Positions 5,688 through 13,036 of a stretch of DNA of 15,062 nucleotides are shown one piece after another. The translations under genes and the position numbers were made by a program. This stretch comes from Spirochaetaceae bacterium (GTDB lineage Bacteria; Spirochaetota; Spirochaetia; Treponematales; Breznakiellaceae), in contig JAIRMO010000035.1 of assembly GCA_031258625.1 (NCBI GenBank), forward strand, positions 1 through 15,062, written 5' to 3'. The notes below the pieces were generated by a model. The model saw nothing but the letters and a program-made list of their open reading frames with translations. It had not been told where the DNA came from and did not search any database. How positions within the stretch are numbered: position 1 is the first letter of the stretch; the number at the start of each line of letters is the position of its first letter.

Positions 5688-7170
5688 AAAGTTCGGTGTA
5701 CTTGTCTTTTATATACTCCAAAAAGGGGGCCACCGAAAGTTTTTCCCCTGTTACGGTCCTGAGTAATTCGGCGGGTTCCGGGCGGCAGCCCCGGCTGTAA
5801 ATATTTTCCCGGAGCCATTGGCGGATGGTTTCAAATTTGCCCTCCCGGATCCGGGTTTCCGCCTCCGGGAGGTCCCGGCGGAGTTTTCCCCAAAATTGAA
5901 GGCTGTAGAGGTTCCCCAGGGCATAGCTGGGAAAGTACCCAAAGGAGCCCATAGACCAATGTACATCCTGGAGGACCCCGTCGGCGTCCGTGGGGGGTTC
6001 CAGCCCGAAGAATTCCCGCATGAGGCCGCGCCACGCGCCGGGCAGTTCCTCAACCTGAAGGGTCCCCGCGAAAAGCCGTTTTTCCAGTTCAAACCTGAGG
6101 ATAATGTGGAGGGCATAGGTTACCTCATCGGCTTCCACCCGGATAAGGGAGGGCCGGACCCGGTTGACCGCCCGGTAAAAAGCCTCCGGCCCGGTTTCGG
6201 AAAGCCGCCCCGGAAAACGGGCCTTGAGCCGGGGAAGCCAGAATTCCCAGAAAGGCCGGCTCCGGCCTATCACATTTTCCCAGAGCCGGGACTGGGATTC
6301 GTGGATCGCCATGGACGCGCCCTCGGCAAGGCAGGTGCCCCGCAGTTCCGGGGCGAACCCCAGCTCGTAAAAGGCGTGGCCCGATTCGTGGATGGTGGAA
6401 AAGATCCCCGACAGGACCTGGTTCGGGTCGTACCGGGTGGTGATGCGGATATCGTCAAAGCCCAGGGACGTGGTAAAGGGATGGGCGCTGGTATCCAGCC
6501 GGCCCCGGCGGGTGTCGAATCCCAGCCCCTCCATCAGTTCCCGGTTGAACCGGACCTGGTCCTCCACCGGATAGTTCCATTCCAGAAAGGCGTCTTCCGG
6601 CGGGGAGGCCCGGCCGATTTTTTGCAGCAGCCCGGTCAGCCCCTCCCGGAGGGGGGTGAAAAGCGCCTCGGTTTCCCCGGCGGTAAGGCCCGGCTCATAA
6701 ACATCCAAAAGGCCGTCATAGGTCCGGGGGCCCTCAAAGCCCCAACACCCGGCTTTTGCGCGGGCAAAGCCGATCATGGCCTTGAGATGAGGCGCAAAGG
6801 AGGCAAAATCATTGTTCCGCCGGGCTTCTACCCAGGCGGCCTGGGACAGGCCCTCCGCACGGGCGGCGTCCCGGACCAGCTCCCCGGGGAGTTTAACCGC
6901 CCGGTCGTAATTCCGACGGAGGACCCGGCAAAAATCCCGCTCCAGGGGGGATGCGTCCTCCGCTTCCGCCCGGTCAAGGAGCCGCCCGGTTTCGCCGTCC
7001 GTAAATTTCCGGTGCCAAATACTTTGCAAAAGGGCGATCTGTTCCGCCCGCTCCTCTATCCCCCCCGGGGGCAGGTTGGTTTCCTGATCCCATTGGAGGA
7101 CCGCCGCGGCCTTTTCCAGGCGCCGGCACTCCCGGTCTATACAAAACAGTTGTTCCCAGAGCCGATTCAT
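5677..7170 (-). CDS. M32 family metallocarboxypeptidase (carboxypeptidase Taq-like)
   Basis: This is a cytoplasmic zinc carboxypeptidase of 497 residues, the usual M32 size of about 500. Diagnostic M32 features are all present: the substrate-loop DIRITTRYD, the zinc motif HESGH (residues 261-265, catalytic Glu262), HESQSR (290-295) supplying the third zinc ligand Glu291, and the late GSFGYFPSYALGNLYSLQFW block. The family removes C-terminal residues from peptides other than proline. I chose ATG 7168-7170, preceded by GGGGAGGA at ideal spacing. An upstream in-frame GTG (7233) would add 21 residues and lacks a ribosome binding site. It is the first gene of a two-gene unit with the overlapping membrane protein. 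Confidence 0.95.
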   Translation of the reverse strand: MNRLWEQLFCIDRECRRLEKAAAVLQWDQETNLPPGGIEERAEQIALLQSIWHRKFTDGETGRLLDRAEAEDASPLERDFCRVLRRNYDRAVKLPGELVRDAARAEGLSQAAWVEARRNNDFASFAPHLKAMIGFARAKAGCWGFEGPRTYDGLLDVYEPGLTAGETEALFTPLREGLTGLLQKIGRASPPEDAFLEWNYPVEDQVRFNRELMEGLGFDTRRGRLDTSAHPFTTSLGFDDIRITTRYDPNQVLSGIFSTIHESGHAFYELGFAPELRGTCLAEGASMAIHESQSRLWENVIGRSRPFWEFWLPRLKARFPGRLSETGPEAFYRAVNRVRPSLIRVEADEVTYALHIILRFELEKRLFAGTLQVEELPGAWRGLMREFFGLEPPTDADGVLQDVHWSMGSFGYFPSYALGNLYSLQFWGKLRRDLPEAETRIREGKFETIRQWLRENIYSRGCRPEPAELLRTVTGEKLSVAPFLEYIKDKYTELYGL

Positions 7171-7239
7171 GGTTCCTCCCCATAACGCTTCATATAAAGA
7201 GTTTACCCCATTTCCGGGGGCGGTGTCAGTCACCTTTTT

Positions 7240-7279
7240 TCAAAACAAATGCCCGGAAAGTTAAACTTCCCGGGCATTT
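7240..7279 (-). terminator. Intrinsic terminator hairpin downstream of the lipoprotein gene
   Basis: AAATGCCCGG-AAAGTT (7247-7262) pairs with AACTTCCCGGGCATTT (7264-7279), leaving one bulged base. Read on the minus strand, the stem is followed by TTTGTTTTG. It lies between the stop of the lipoprotein gene (7481) and the start of the M32 gene (7170), separating the two transcripts. Confidence 0.7.
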
Positions 7280-7296
7280 ACACCCCTGTATCCGCC

Positions 7297-7419
7297 GTGC
7301 CGGAGGATTGCACAGGAACAAAATGAAGGACTTCTATGTCTAACGAACCGGGATGTCCAACGGACCGTCCATGATTCGTTTTTTTCCCTTTTCTCCGCTC
7401 CTATGCAATCCTCCGGCAC
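7297..7419. repeat. Perfect 16-bp inverted repeat around a 91-bp spacer
   Basis: GTGCCGGAGGATTGCA (7297-7312) and its exact reverse complement (7404-7419) enclose a non-coding segment in the 3' region of the lipoprotein transcript. Outside the arms the similarity stops. It could be a small mobile-element remnant or a long RNA stem. Confidence 0.65.
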
Positions 7420-7480
7420 AACAGGAACCACCTCCACCCGTTCCGGCATACCCGCGGGTATACCGGAATCCAGGGTTTGG

Positions 7481-8911
7481 TTATGGGGAAGGTGTATATG
7501 GAGTAATCGTTATGTCATCCGCCGTTACAGGCCAACCAACCGCAAAAGCGGCGGCATCAATATCAACCACGATTTTTTTATCCATAGCAGCAAAATCCAC
7601 TCCGAGATCTATGGTTACTTCTGTGTCACTTACCCGAGTGAAAAAACCACCCGAAATAGTTGCAGAACTATCAATAGGATCATTTCCCATGGTATTAGTA
7701 AAGTGCCCTATCACAAGAGAAGGCTCCGCCGCAAATTTACCGCCATTGGCTATTACTATCCGTATATGGGTATTTGTACCAGTACTAAGTGCGGACTCTT
7801 TATCGTCAACATCCTCCTGCTGAGTAGTAGCCACCGTTATATTGCTGGCAGCTATTGTGCCTGATGTTGTAAAGGCAGTTTTGGCGATCTTAAGTCTAAA
7901 GGAGGAAGAAACATTATCAGCCGGGGTTCCGACAGTAATGACCGCTTTGGTTTTAGCGGTATTAACAACCAGTGTTCCGGTCCCAATGGCTATACCGTTG
8001 GGGCTTGTAGCCGGGTGAATTAAGGTAAAGTTACTAATCGAAGGAGTGGTGGCAAACGTATGAGCATCCCCCAAGGTAATCGTGATATAATTATCATTAT
8101 TGGCCGGGGTAGTGGCCAAAGTGATAATACTCGGTGCGTTGGTGAGGGTTGTGGCAGCGAAGCTCACATCGGCTGTTTGGACAGTAGGATACCCCACCAG
8201 GGCGCTTTGCTTAACCCCGATTTTTATCGGTCCCGTTCCGGCTGCCGCCGTAAGCCCATAAATTGTTGCCTTTCTCCCATCGGCGCTTACTGTTACATCC
8301 GAACCCACATGAGTTTCGATCGCAGAGTCGTTAGGGAAGTGCGTAAAATAGGCGCCCGTAGTAACCTCCGAGGCAAAAGACCCCTTTGACAGGGATACTT
8401 CAATAGCATTATTCCCCTTCGCCGCGTTAGTACTCGTTGCTGGTTGGGGAATATCAACATTGCCCTGATCCACGGTCCCGACCGTTACATCTGTTGCGGA
8501 AACAACCTCCCCCGTCAAGGCCTCTTTCGGAATACGTACCGTAATCTTCTTTGCCTCGCTTACCGGTGAAGCATCCGCACCCCCCCCTGTGATGGTGAGG
8601 ATTTTTCTATCAGGGCTTATTTTTAGTACCGGAGTGGCCCCAGGCCTAAAGTTTGTATCCTCGTAACCATCGGTTTTTATCTCGAATGTACCGGCGGTCA
8701 CACTCGCCGCAAATGAACCTTTACTCAACTGGATCCAAAGGGCGGTATCCCCGTTCGCGGAATTTGCCGTTGCGGTTACCGTAAGGTCCTCTTGAGAAGG
8801 CCCCGGTAATTTGTCAGTACCGTCATCGATCACATTGGGACAGCCGGTTAAAATAAGAAGCGTTATACCAAGAAACGCCAGACTTCCAAAAAACAGATTC
8901 CTTTTATACAT
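7481..8911 (-). CDS. Secreted lipoprotein with four Ig-like/beta-rich repeats
   Basis: This 476-residue protein has a lipoprotein signal peptide: MYKRN, then a hydrophobic core, then ILTGC with the acylated Cys at 24. A Thr/Ser/Ala-rich, beta-strand body follows. It reads as about four degenerate repeats of 95-110 residues (roughly 42-143, 158-252, 258-350, 362-473). Each opens with an N-x-A-[IL]-x-[IV]-x-L-[SG]-K-G-S-F-A-like strand and closes near A-x-x-[IV]-T-V. The best preserved pieces are LSKGSFAASVTAGTFEI and LSKGSFASEVTTGAYFT. It is probably anchored to the outer membrane or periplasmic face as an adhesin-like or structural protein; no enzymatic motif is visible. The ATG is preceded by AAGGAGG. 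The gene has lower GC content than its neighbours. It is monocistronic, ending at the hairpin 7240-7279. Confidence 0.82.
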   Translation of the reverse strand: MYKRNLFFGSLAFLGITLLILTGCPNVIDDGTDKLPGPSQEDLTVTATANSANGDTALWIQLSKGSFAASVTAGTFEIKTDGYEDTNFRPGATPVLKISPDRKILTITGGGADASPVSEAKKITVRIPKEALTGEVVSATDVTVGTVDQGNVDIPQPATSTNAAKGNNAIEVSLSKGSFASEVTTGAYFTHFPNDSAIETHVGSDVTVSADGRKATIYGLTAAAGTGPIKIGVKQSALVGYPTVQTADVSFAATTLTNAPSIITLATTPANNDNYITITLGDAHTFATTPSISNFTLIHPATSPNGIAIGTGTLVVNTAKTKAVITVGTPADNVSSSFRLKIAKTAFTTSGTIAASNITVATTQQEDVDDKESALSTGTNTHIRIVIANGGKFAAEPSLVIGHFTNTMGNDPIDSSATISGGFFTRVSDTEVTIDLGVDFAAMDKKIVVDIDAAAFAVGWPVTADDITITPYTPSP

Positions 8912-9483
8912 GAGAATCCTCCTTGATAAATATCCCCGGGCTCCGCCCGGACTTCCACGGAGTTACCGCGGACCATAAAAGGACTGTCCGCAAAAAAACA
9001 TACCGGAATGGCCAAAACCGCCGCAAACCGGACGTATGCGTTCTTACGGGGTCTCTCCGGCGGTAAAACCTCCGCCGAAGCGCCTCTTTTAACACACCAA
9101 AAAGACCGGCATTGCGCCCGTTTTACCCCAGGGGGAACAAACAGGACCCAATACCATCACCAATTGGGGAATACCCCGGCAGATACAAAAAAACAAACTA
9201 AAACAGAATTAAACACATGAAGAACTGAAGAACCCGCTGTTTCCCGGGGAGGGAAAACTGTTTTATACACCCATTGGACCGTTCAACCATGTTTTTCAAA
9301 AGAAACAACTATTTCTTTTGAGGGGAAATAACCAACAAAATTTTAATTTTCTCCCCCTTTTCTTAAATATATAAAAATTAGTTTTATTTTGCAAGAAAAA
9401 AAATTGAAAAATTAAAAAAAACTGCTTTTTTGACCCCGGAGTATGACCTAAACGTGACCCACAAAAATTTCAAAGGCTATTCT

Positions 9484-9530
9484 TAGGGCAACGCTGATTA
9501 ACTTGACGCTAACCATCGTTGCCCTATTAT
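9484..9530 (+). promoter_or_regulatory. Possible promoter overlapped by a 10-bp inverted repeat
   Basis: TTGACG (9503-9508), 16 bp, then TATTAT (9525-9530) is a reasonable sigma-70-type promoter. It is embraced by the perfect inverted repeat TAGGGCAACG (9484-9493) and CGTTGCCCTA (9517-9526), which would suit an operator. Transcription would run into the hairpin at 9571-9618 and RAYT copy B. Confidence 0.4.
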
Positions 9531-9570
9531 TTTTCTCGTTTTTCTACGAAAAACTGCGAAAAAACCACAT

Positions 9571-9618
9571 TAAAGGAGCACCGATTTATTCTCGATTGAA
9601 TAAATCAGTGCTTCCTTA
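9571..9618. repeat. Long hairpin upstream of RAYT copy B
   Basis: GCACCGATTTATTC (9578-9591) pairs with GAATAAATCAGTGC (9598-9611) with one G-T wobble and a six-base loop. Flanking bases TAAAGGA and TTCCTTA continue the pairing with two mismatches. No T run follows, so it is not a standard terminator. A structured RNA leader or the end of the RAYT element are possible. Confidence 0.6.
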
Positions 9619-9694
9619 GCGGAATTTGCCCGAAAATTGAAGTTTTTTAATGACCCAGTAAAGCAAAACGGCCGGTCAAGCGCATATATTCTCC

Positions 9695-10159
9695 ATGAGA
9701 TCATTACGGATACTGAAACAAGGGGTATGGTACGAAATCCATACCCGTATCAACAACCGGGAACCGTTGTTCCGCTTCCACAAGGCCCTGGCGCTGTTCG
9801 CCCGGGTGTTCCGGGAGACGAAACGCCGGTTTATCTTCGAGATTCGGGGGCTCTGTCTTGCGGATGACTGGCTGACGTTTTATATCAGGCCGGCGGATGG
9901 GCTGGAACTGCCCGCAATCATGAAGTGGCTGAAACAGGTGTTTGCCCAGCGGTACAATCGGGCGGAGGGCCGGATCGGGCATATCTGGGGGGACCGGTAT
10001 GGGTCGCGGATACTGGAAGGGGAGGCTCCGGTGGAGGAGGAGACCGGATCGGGGCGGGGGGATTTGGATACGGGGGTCAGACCCCGGTACGGAGATTCGG
10101 CGATCCAGGCCGCTCTTTTCCCCCTATTCCCGGTTCTCCCCGTCCCTGCACCCGGATAA
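9695..10159 (+). CDS. REP-associated (Y1/IS200-like) transposase-like protein, copy B
   Basis: This 154-residue protein is a paralogue of the product at 4022-4471. Both share GVWYEI.TRINNREPLF, ADDWLTFYI.PADGLELPA and QRYNRAEGRIGHIWGDRYGS. Like copy A it lacks the HUH histidines: DDWLTFYI occupies the place of P-N-H-x-H-L-L. It has no Shine-Dalgarno, with TATATT (9685-9690) just before the ATG. A perfect GGGGTCAGACCCC (10073-10085) is embedded in the coding 3' part, giving GVRPRY. The C-terminus after residue 108 is variable and Pro/Leu-rich. Homology with copy A starts about 75 bp upstream of the ATG and ends about 20 bp after the stop, which marks the mobile unit. No palindrome array follows this copy. 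Confidence 0.72.
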   Translation: MRSLRILKQGVWYEIHTRINNREPLFRFHKALALFARVFRETKRRFIFEIRGLCLADDWLTFYIRPADGLELPAIMKWLKQVFAQRYNRAEGRIGHIWGDRYGSRILEGEAPVEEETGSGRGDLDTGVRPRYGDSAIQAALFPLFPVLPVPAPG

Positions 10160-10340
10160 ACGGCGCTCATCCGCCCCGGATTCCGAATCGGCGTCCCTGT
10201 CCTCCCCAAACCGAAAACTTCTCGGGGAAAGATCCGCCTGAAACAGGTATCATAGATCTGAATTGCGGGTCAAGTTTAGCCGCTCTGCCTCCCCCGCAAA
10301 GCGGGCTCTTGGATTGGTTGATCCTGGTACAAGTGTTTTT

Positions 10341-12788
10341 TCAGATCGGGTCTTGGCCGCCGCCGGATTCCTGAAAATTGGCCAGGGGTTCGGTTAATTC
10401 GTGGCCCGCGCTGTCCATAAACCGGGCCCGTTCATCGTCATCATCGGCGATGATGCTGGCCGCCAGGAACCGGGCCACCACGGTTTCGGTGGTGTAGGCC
10501 CCCATGGGAACCGCCCCTTCCCGCCAAAGCTCCCGGGAAGTGGTATAGCCGGAAAAATCGACAATTCCCTCCTGCTGGGAACAGCAGTAGAACCGGGCGC
10601 CCCGGCGTTTTCCCGCGGTAAACGCCCGTTTAAGGGAATAGGGGCCCTCCCGGAAGCCCGCGGTTCCGGTGTCGTATAGTTCCAGGAAAAAGTTTTTGAC
10701 CCCCTTGTCCATAAGACACCCCAGGTAATCCGAGCGAAGGCCCGGGTAGATCCGGATCACACACATGGAGTTGACCGCTTCCTCCAAAAGCTGGGCCAAA
10801 ACATATTGATCCGCCTCCAAAGGGCCGGTGAGAAGGGAGGTGCCGGAAAAAACCGGCCCCATCATATTCCAGTTCCTGAATCCGTCGGTCCCTATGCGTT
10901 CAAATTTGAGGTTCAGCGGGGACAGGACCTTGCCCCCGTGGACCACATACACCCCCTTGGGTTTGCACAAGGCCAGATCCACCGCCTTTTTCATGGTCCG
11001 GGCCGCCTCCGAGGAGGTCCCCGGCGGGGTGGAGGATGCCGCCAGGACGATAGGGGCCCCGGCATCGGCAAAAAGCCAATAAAGCAGGGGGGCCGTATAG
11101 GGCAGGGTATCGGTGCCGTGGGCCACCACGATGCCGTTGGCGGTACCCGAATTGAGCTTGCCGGCGATGGTTTCTATAAGGACCGCCCAATCCGCGGGAA
11201 CGATTTCTTCCGAAAGGAGCCGTCCCACCTGGATGGATTCAAACCTGACCTTGGAGGCGTCGTTATTCCCGCTTTTGGCCAAAAGCTCCCGGAGGACCTG
11301 TTCGTCCCCGCTTTCCACCGCCCCGTCTTCCCCAACCCTGCCGGAAATCGCCCCCCCCAGGGATAAAACATACACCAGGGAAACCGAAAGCTGCTCTTTA
11401 AGGACCTCCTTAACCAGGGCCGGTTCCGCAAGGCCCGCGGTTTCCTTCATAATGATACCGGTTAAAAACTGAATGGGCCCCGCGTCCCCCTCCCGGATCC
11501 GGCGTACCTCCTGGGGATTGGCCTTGATCACCGACTTTACGATGGGTTCAATCGTGTTCCGGTCCGTGATCTGCTCCCACCCCCGTTCCCTGATAATGAC
11601 CTCGGGGGGCCGGTTTTCTTCCAACACGGCGGAGATCGCCTGTTTCGCGATGCTTCCGTGGATCCGCCGCTCCTTAAGCATGGCGAGGAGCCTGGAGAAC
11701 CGTTCCGGCGTCAAGGGCGCTTCGGAGAGGCTAAACCCGAAACGTTTACATTCCTTGACCAGGTAAGAGGCTATCCATTGGGCCGCCTCCCAACCGTCCG
11801 TTCCCAGGGACAGGGTTTTTTCATAATAATCGGCCCGGCTCGTTTCGTCACAGATAAATTCCGCCTGATGCTGGGTAAGGCCGTAAGAAGCCATCAGCCG
11901 GTCCCGCCGGGCATCGGGTAATTCCACGGTAAAATTGTCCAGGGCCTCCAGGATATCCGGCCCGGGAATAAAGGGCGGGACCCCTTCGACAGGGACAAAA
12001 CCCGGGGGGGCCTCGTTGAGCCGTATCTGGAAAGACTCGGTGGCGTTTTTCGCCTCGTTCCATAAACGGCTTTCGGGGACTACCGTACCGCCCTGGGTAA
12101 TAATTTCCTCCTGCCGGATAAGCTCCGCGTTGACCGCCTTGGTTACAAAATTAAAGGAATTGAGGTTCCGCAGTTTGACAAAATGAAGGGGCGGGTCCGG
12201 ATACGGGGCGATACCCACATAGGCATTACAGCGGATCACGCTTTCCAGGGAAAGGCCGGGGATAAGCTCCAGATACTGGATCAGCCGGCGCAGATCCGAT
12301 AAAAAAACCTCCGCCTCTTCGCCGATTTCCAGATCCGCCGCGGTTTTTATCCGGAGGCTCGGCATACCTGCCTGGGAATAGTCCATCCTGGTCTCCTTAC
12401 CCTGGTGGATGAGCCGCCCCGCGTCCTCCTCCAGGCGGACCTCGGTGATGCGGATCCGCTTTTTCCTGCGGTGGAACATGATATCCTTGACCGCGTCGGC
12501 CCCCAGTTTGATGGACAGCCGGGACAGGGCGTGGCCCTCCGGGGTGGGAGGGGTATTGAGGTTTCGTTCATAGACCGCGTTTTTTATGATACCCCCTTTC
12601 AGGCTCCGGATGAGACGATAGGCCTTCCTGACCGCCATGAGGTTAAGCTGGGGCAGCGCCCCCGGTTCTTCCCGGCAAACCGGACACGAGCCGGCTGTCT
12701 CCGGGGTATCGGACAGGCAAGGACAAAAGGTTTTGATCCCCGTCATCAATTGAATTCGGACTTCCAGGGAAATATAGGATTTTAACAA
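10341..12788 (-). CDS. GatB-like / L-asparaginase (GatD-like) fusion protein with altered active sites
   Basis: This 815-residue protein joins two halves. Residues 1-466 follow GatB of tRNA-dependent amidotransferases: SLEVRIQL (7-14), the zinc motif CPC-CPVC (C22, C24, C35, C38), RLEEDAG (118-124), KLRNLNSFNF (205-214), the RQEE..GG.V.ESR.W block and a YqeY-like tRNA-binding tail (about 340-466). Residues 470-800 follow L-asparaginases, with HGTDT (557-561) and a Lys at 628 (NLKFE) where the catalytic Lys is expected. Oddities: GatB's GLEVH is SLEVR, the RKNYFYPD-x-PK-x-YQISQ block is absent, RCDAN is RCNAY (186-190), and the asparaginase TGGTI nucleophile motif is LGGAI with Ala480. Archaeal GatDE pairs a GatB homologue with an asparaginase-like subunit, so the fusion recalls GatDE. 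The TTG start has GGAGGG eight bases upstream and matches the family N-terminus. Confidence 0.85.
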   Translation of the reverse strand: MLKSYISLEVRIQLMTGIKTFCPCLSDTPETAGSCPVCREEPGALPQLNLMAVRKAYRLIRSLKGGIIKNAVYERNLNTPPTPEGHALSRLSIKLGADAVKDIMFHRRKKRIRITEVRLEEDAGRLIHQGKETRMDYSQAGMPSLRIKTAADLEIGEEAEVFLSDLRRLIQYLELIPGLSLESVIRCNAYVGIAPYPDPPLHFVKLRNLNSFNFVTKAVNAELIRQEEIITQGGTVVPESRLWNEAKNATESFQIRLNEAPPGFVPVEGVPPFIPGPDILEALDNFTVELPDARRDRLMASYGLTQHQAEFICDETSRADYYEKTLSLGTDGWEAAQWIASYLVKECKRFGFSLSEAPLTPERFSRLLAMLKERRIHGSIAKQAISAVLEENRPPEVIIRERGWEQITDRNTIEPIVKSVIKANPQEVRRIREGDAGPIQFLTGIIMKETAGLAEPALVKEVLKEQLSVSLVYVLSLGGAISGRVGEDGAVESGDEQVLRELLAKSGNNDASKVRFESIQVGRLLSEEIVPADWAVLIETIAGKLNSGTANGIVVAHGTDTLPYTAPLLYWLFADAGAPIVLAASSTPPGTSSEAARTMKKAVDLALCKPKGVYVVHGGKVLSPLNLKFERIGTDGFRNWNMMGPVFSGTSLLTGPLEADQYVLAQLLEEAVNSMCVIRIYPGLRSDYLGCLMDKGVKNFFLELYDTGTAGFREGPYSLKRAFTAGKRRGARFYCCSQQEGIVDFSGYTTSRELWREGAVPMGAYTTETVVARFLAASIIADDDDERARFMDSAGHELTEPLANFQESGGGQDPI

Positions 12789-12932
12789 TGGACTACCCTC
12801 CTTCTACAATCCCTGTTTTTTTCAAATTTATAAAAAACGGGCAATAAATCAGCATTCATTTGATAAAAAAATAGTGGAAAATTTACCATAATGAATGTAT
12901 AATAAAAAAAACCTTGAAGCAATAACCGTAAT

Positions 12933-12961
12933 TTGACTTTTAGGTATTCACTGAGTAACTT
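12933..12961 (+). promoter_or_regulatory. Possible promoter for the glycosidase gene
   Basis: TTGACT (12933-12938), 17 bp, then TAACTT (12956-12961) lies 75 bp before the GTG start at 13037. A perfect TATAAT occurs earlier (12898-12903) without a good -35. The region between the divergent genes is AT-rich. It also contains an 8-bp inverted repeat CATTCATT (12853-12860) / AATGAATG (12890-12897). Confidence 0.35.
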
Positions 12962-13036
12962 CGACTGGATATATACATCTATGGTAAACCGCTAAAAATT
13001 GAAGTTTTTAACGGTCCCTAGATAAGGAGCCGTTGT

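Larger units (their letters stand above)
8912..9694. other. Gene-free AT-rich spacer with several hairpins
   Basis: No convincing gene lies here. Next to the lipoprotein gene, its presumed 5' leader contains CCGGGC-TCC-GCCCGG (8936-8950) and GCGGAC/GTCCGC (8968-8973, 8986-8991). A perfect AT-rich hairpin TCAAAAGAAA/TTTCTTTTGA spans 9296-9321. The stretch 9340-9425 is nearly pure A/T. The right part holds a promoter-like site and a long hairpin, listed separately. Confidence 0.6.

Noticed and set aside
5818..7185. 455-residue plus-strand ORF opposite the M32 gene
   Set aside because: The minus strand encodes a clear M32 peptidase with HESGH and HESQSR. The plus-strand frame is a by-product of high GC content, and its product is Pro/Gly/Arg-rich without known motifs.
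7171..7233. N-terminal extension of the M32 protein from GTG 7233
   Set aside because: It has no ribosome binding site, while ATG 7170 has GGGGAGGA and gives the family-typical N-terminus.
8904..9095. 63-residue minus-strand ORF upstream of the lipoprotein
   Set aside because: It overlaps the lipoprotein start and its ribosome binding site and has no domain or start signal of its own.
10290..10315. CCCGC-AAA-GCGGG hairpin as terminator of the GatB-asparaginase gene
   Set aside because: On the minus strand no T run follows the stem, so I cannot call it an intrinsic terminator.
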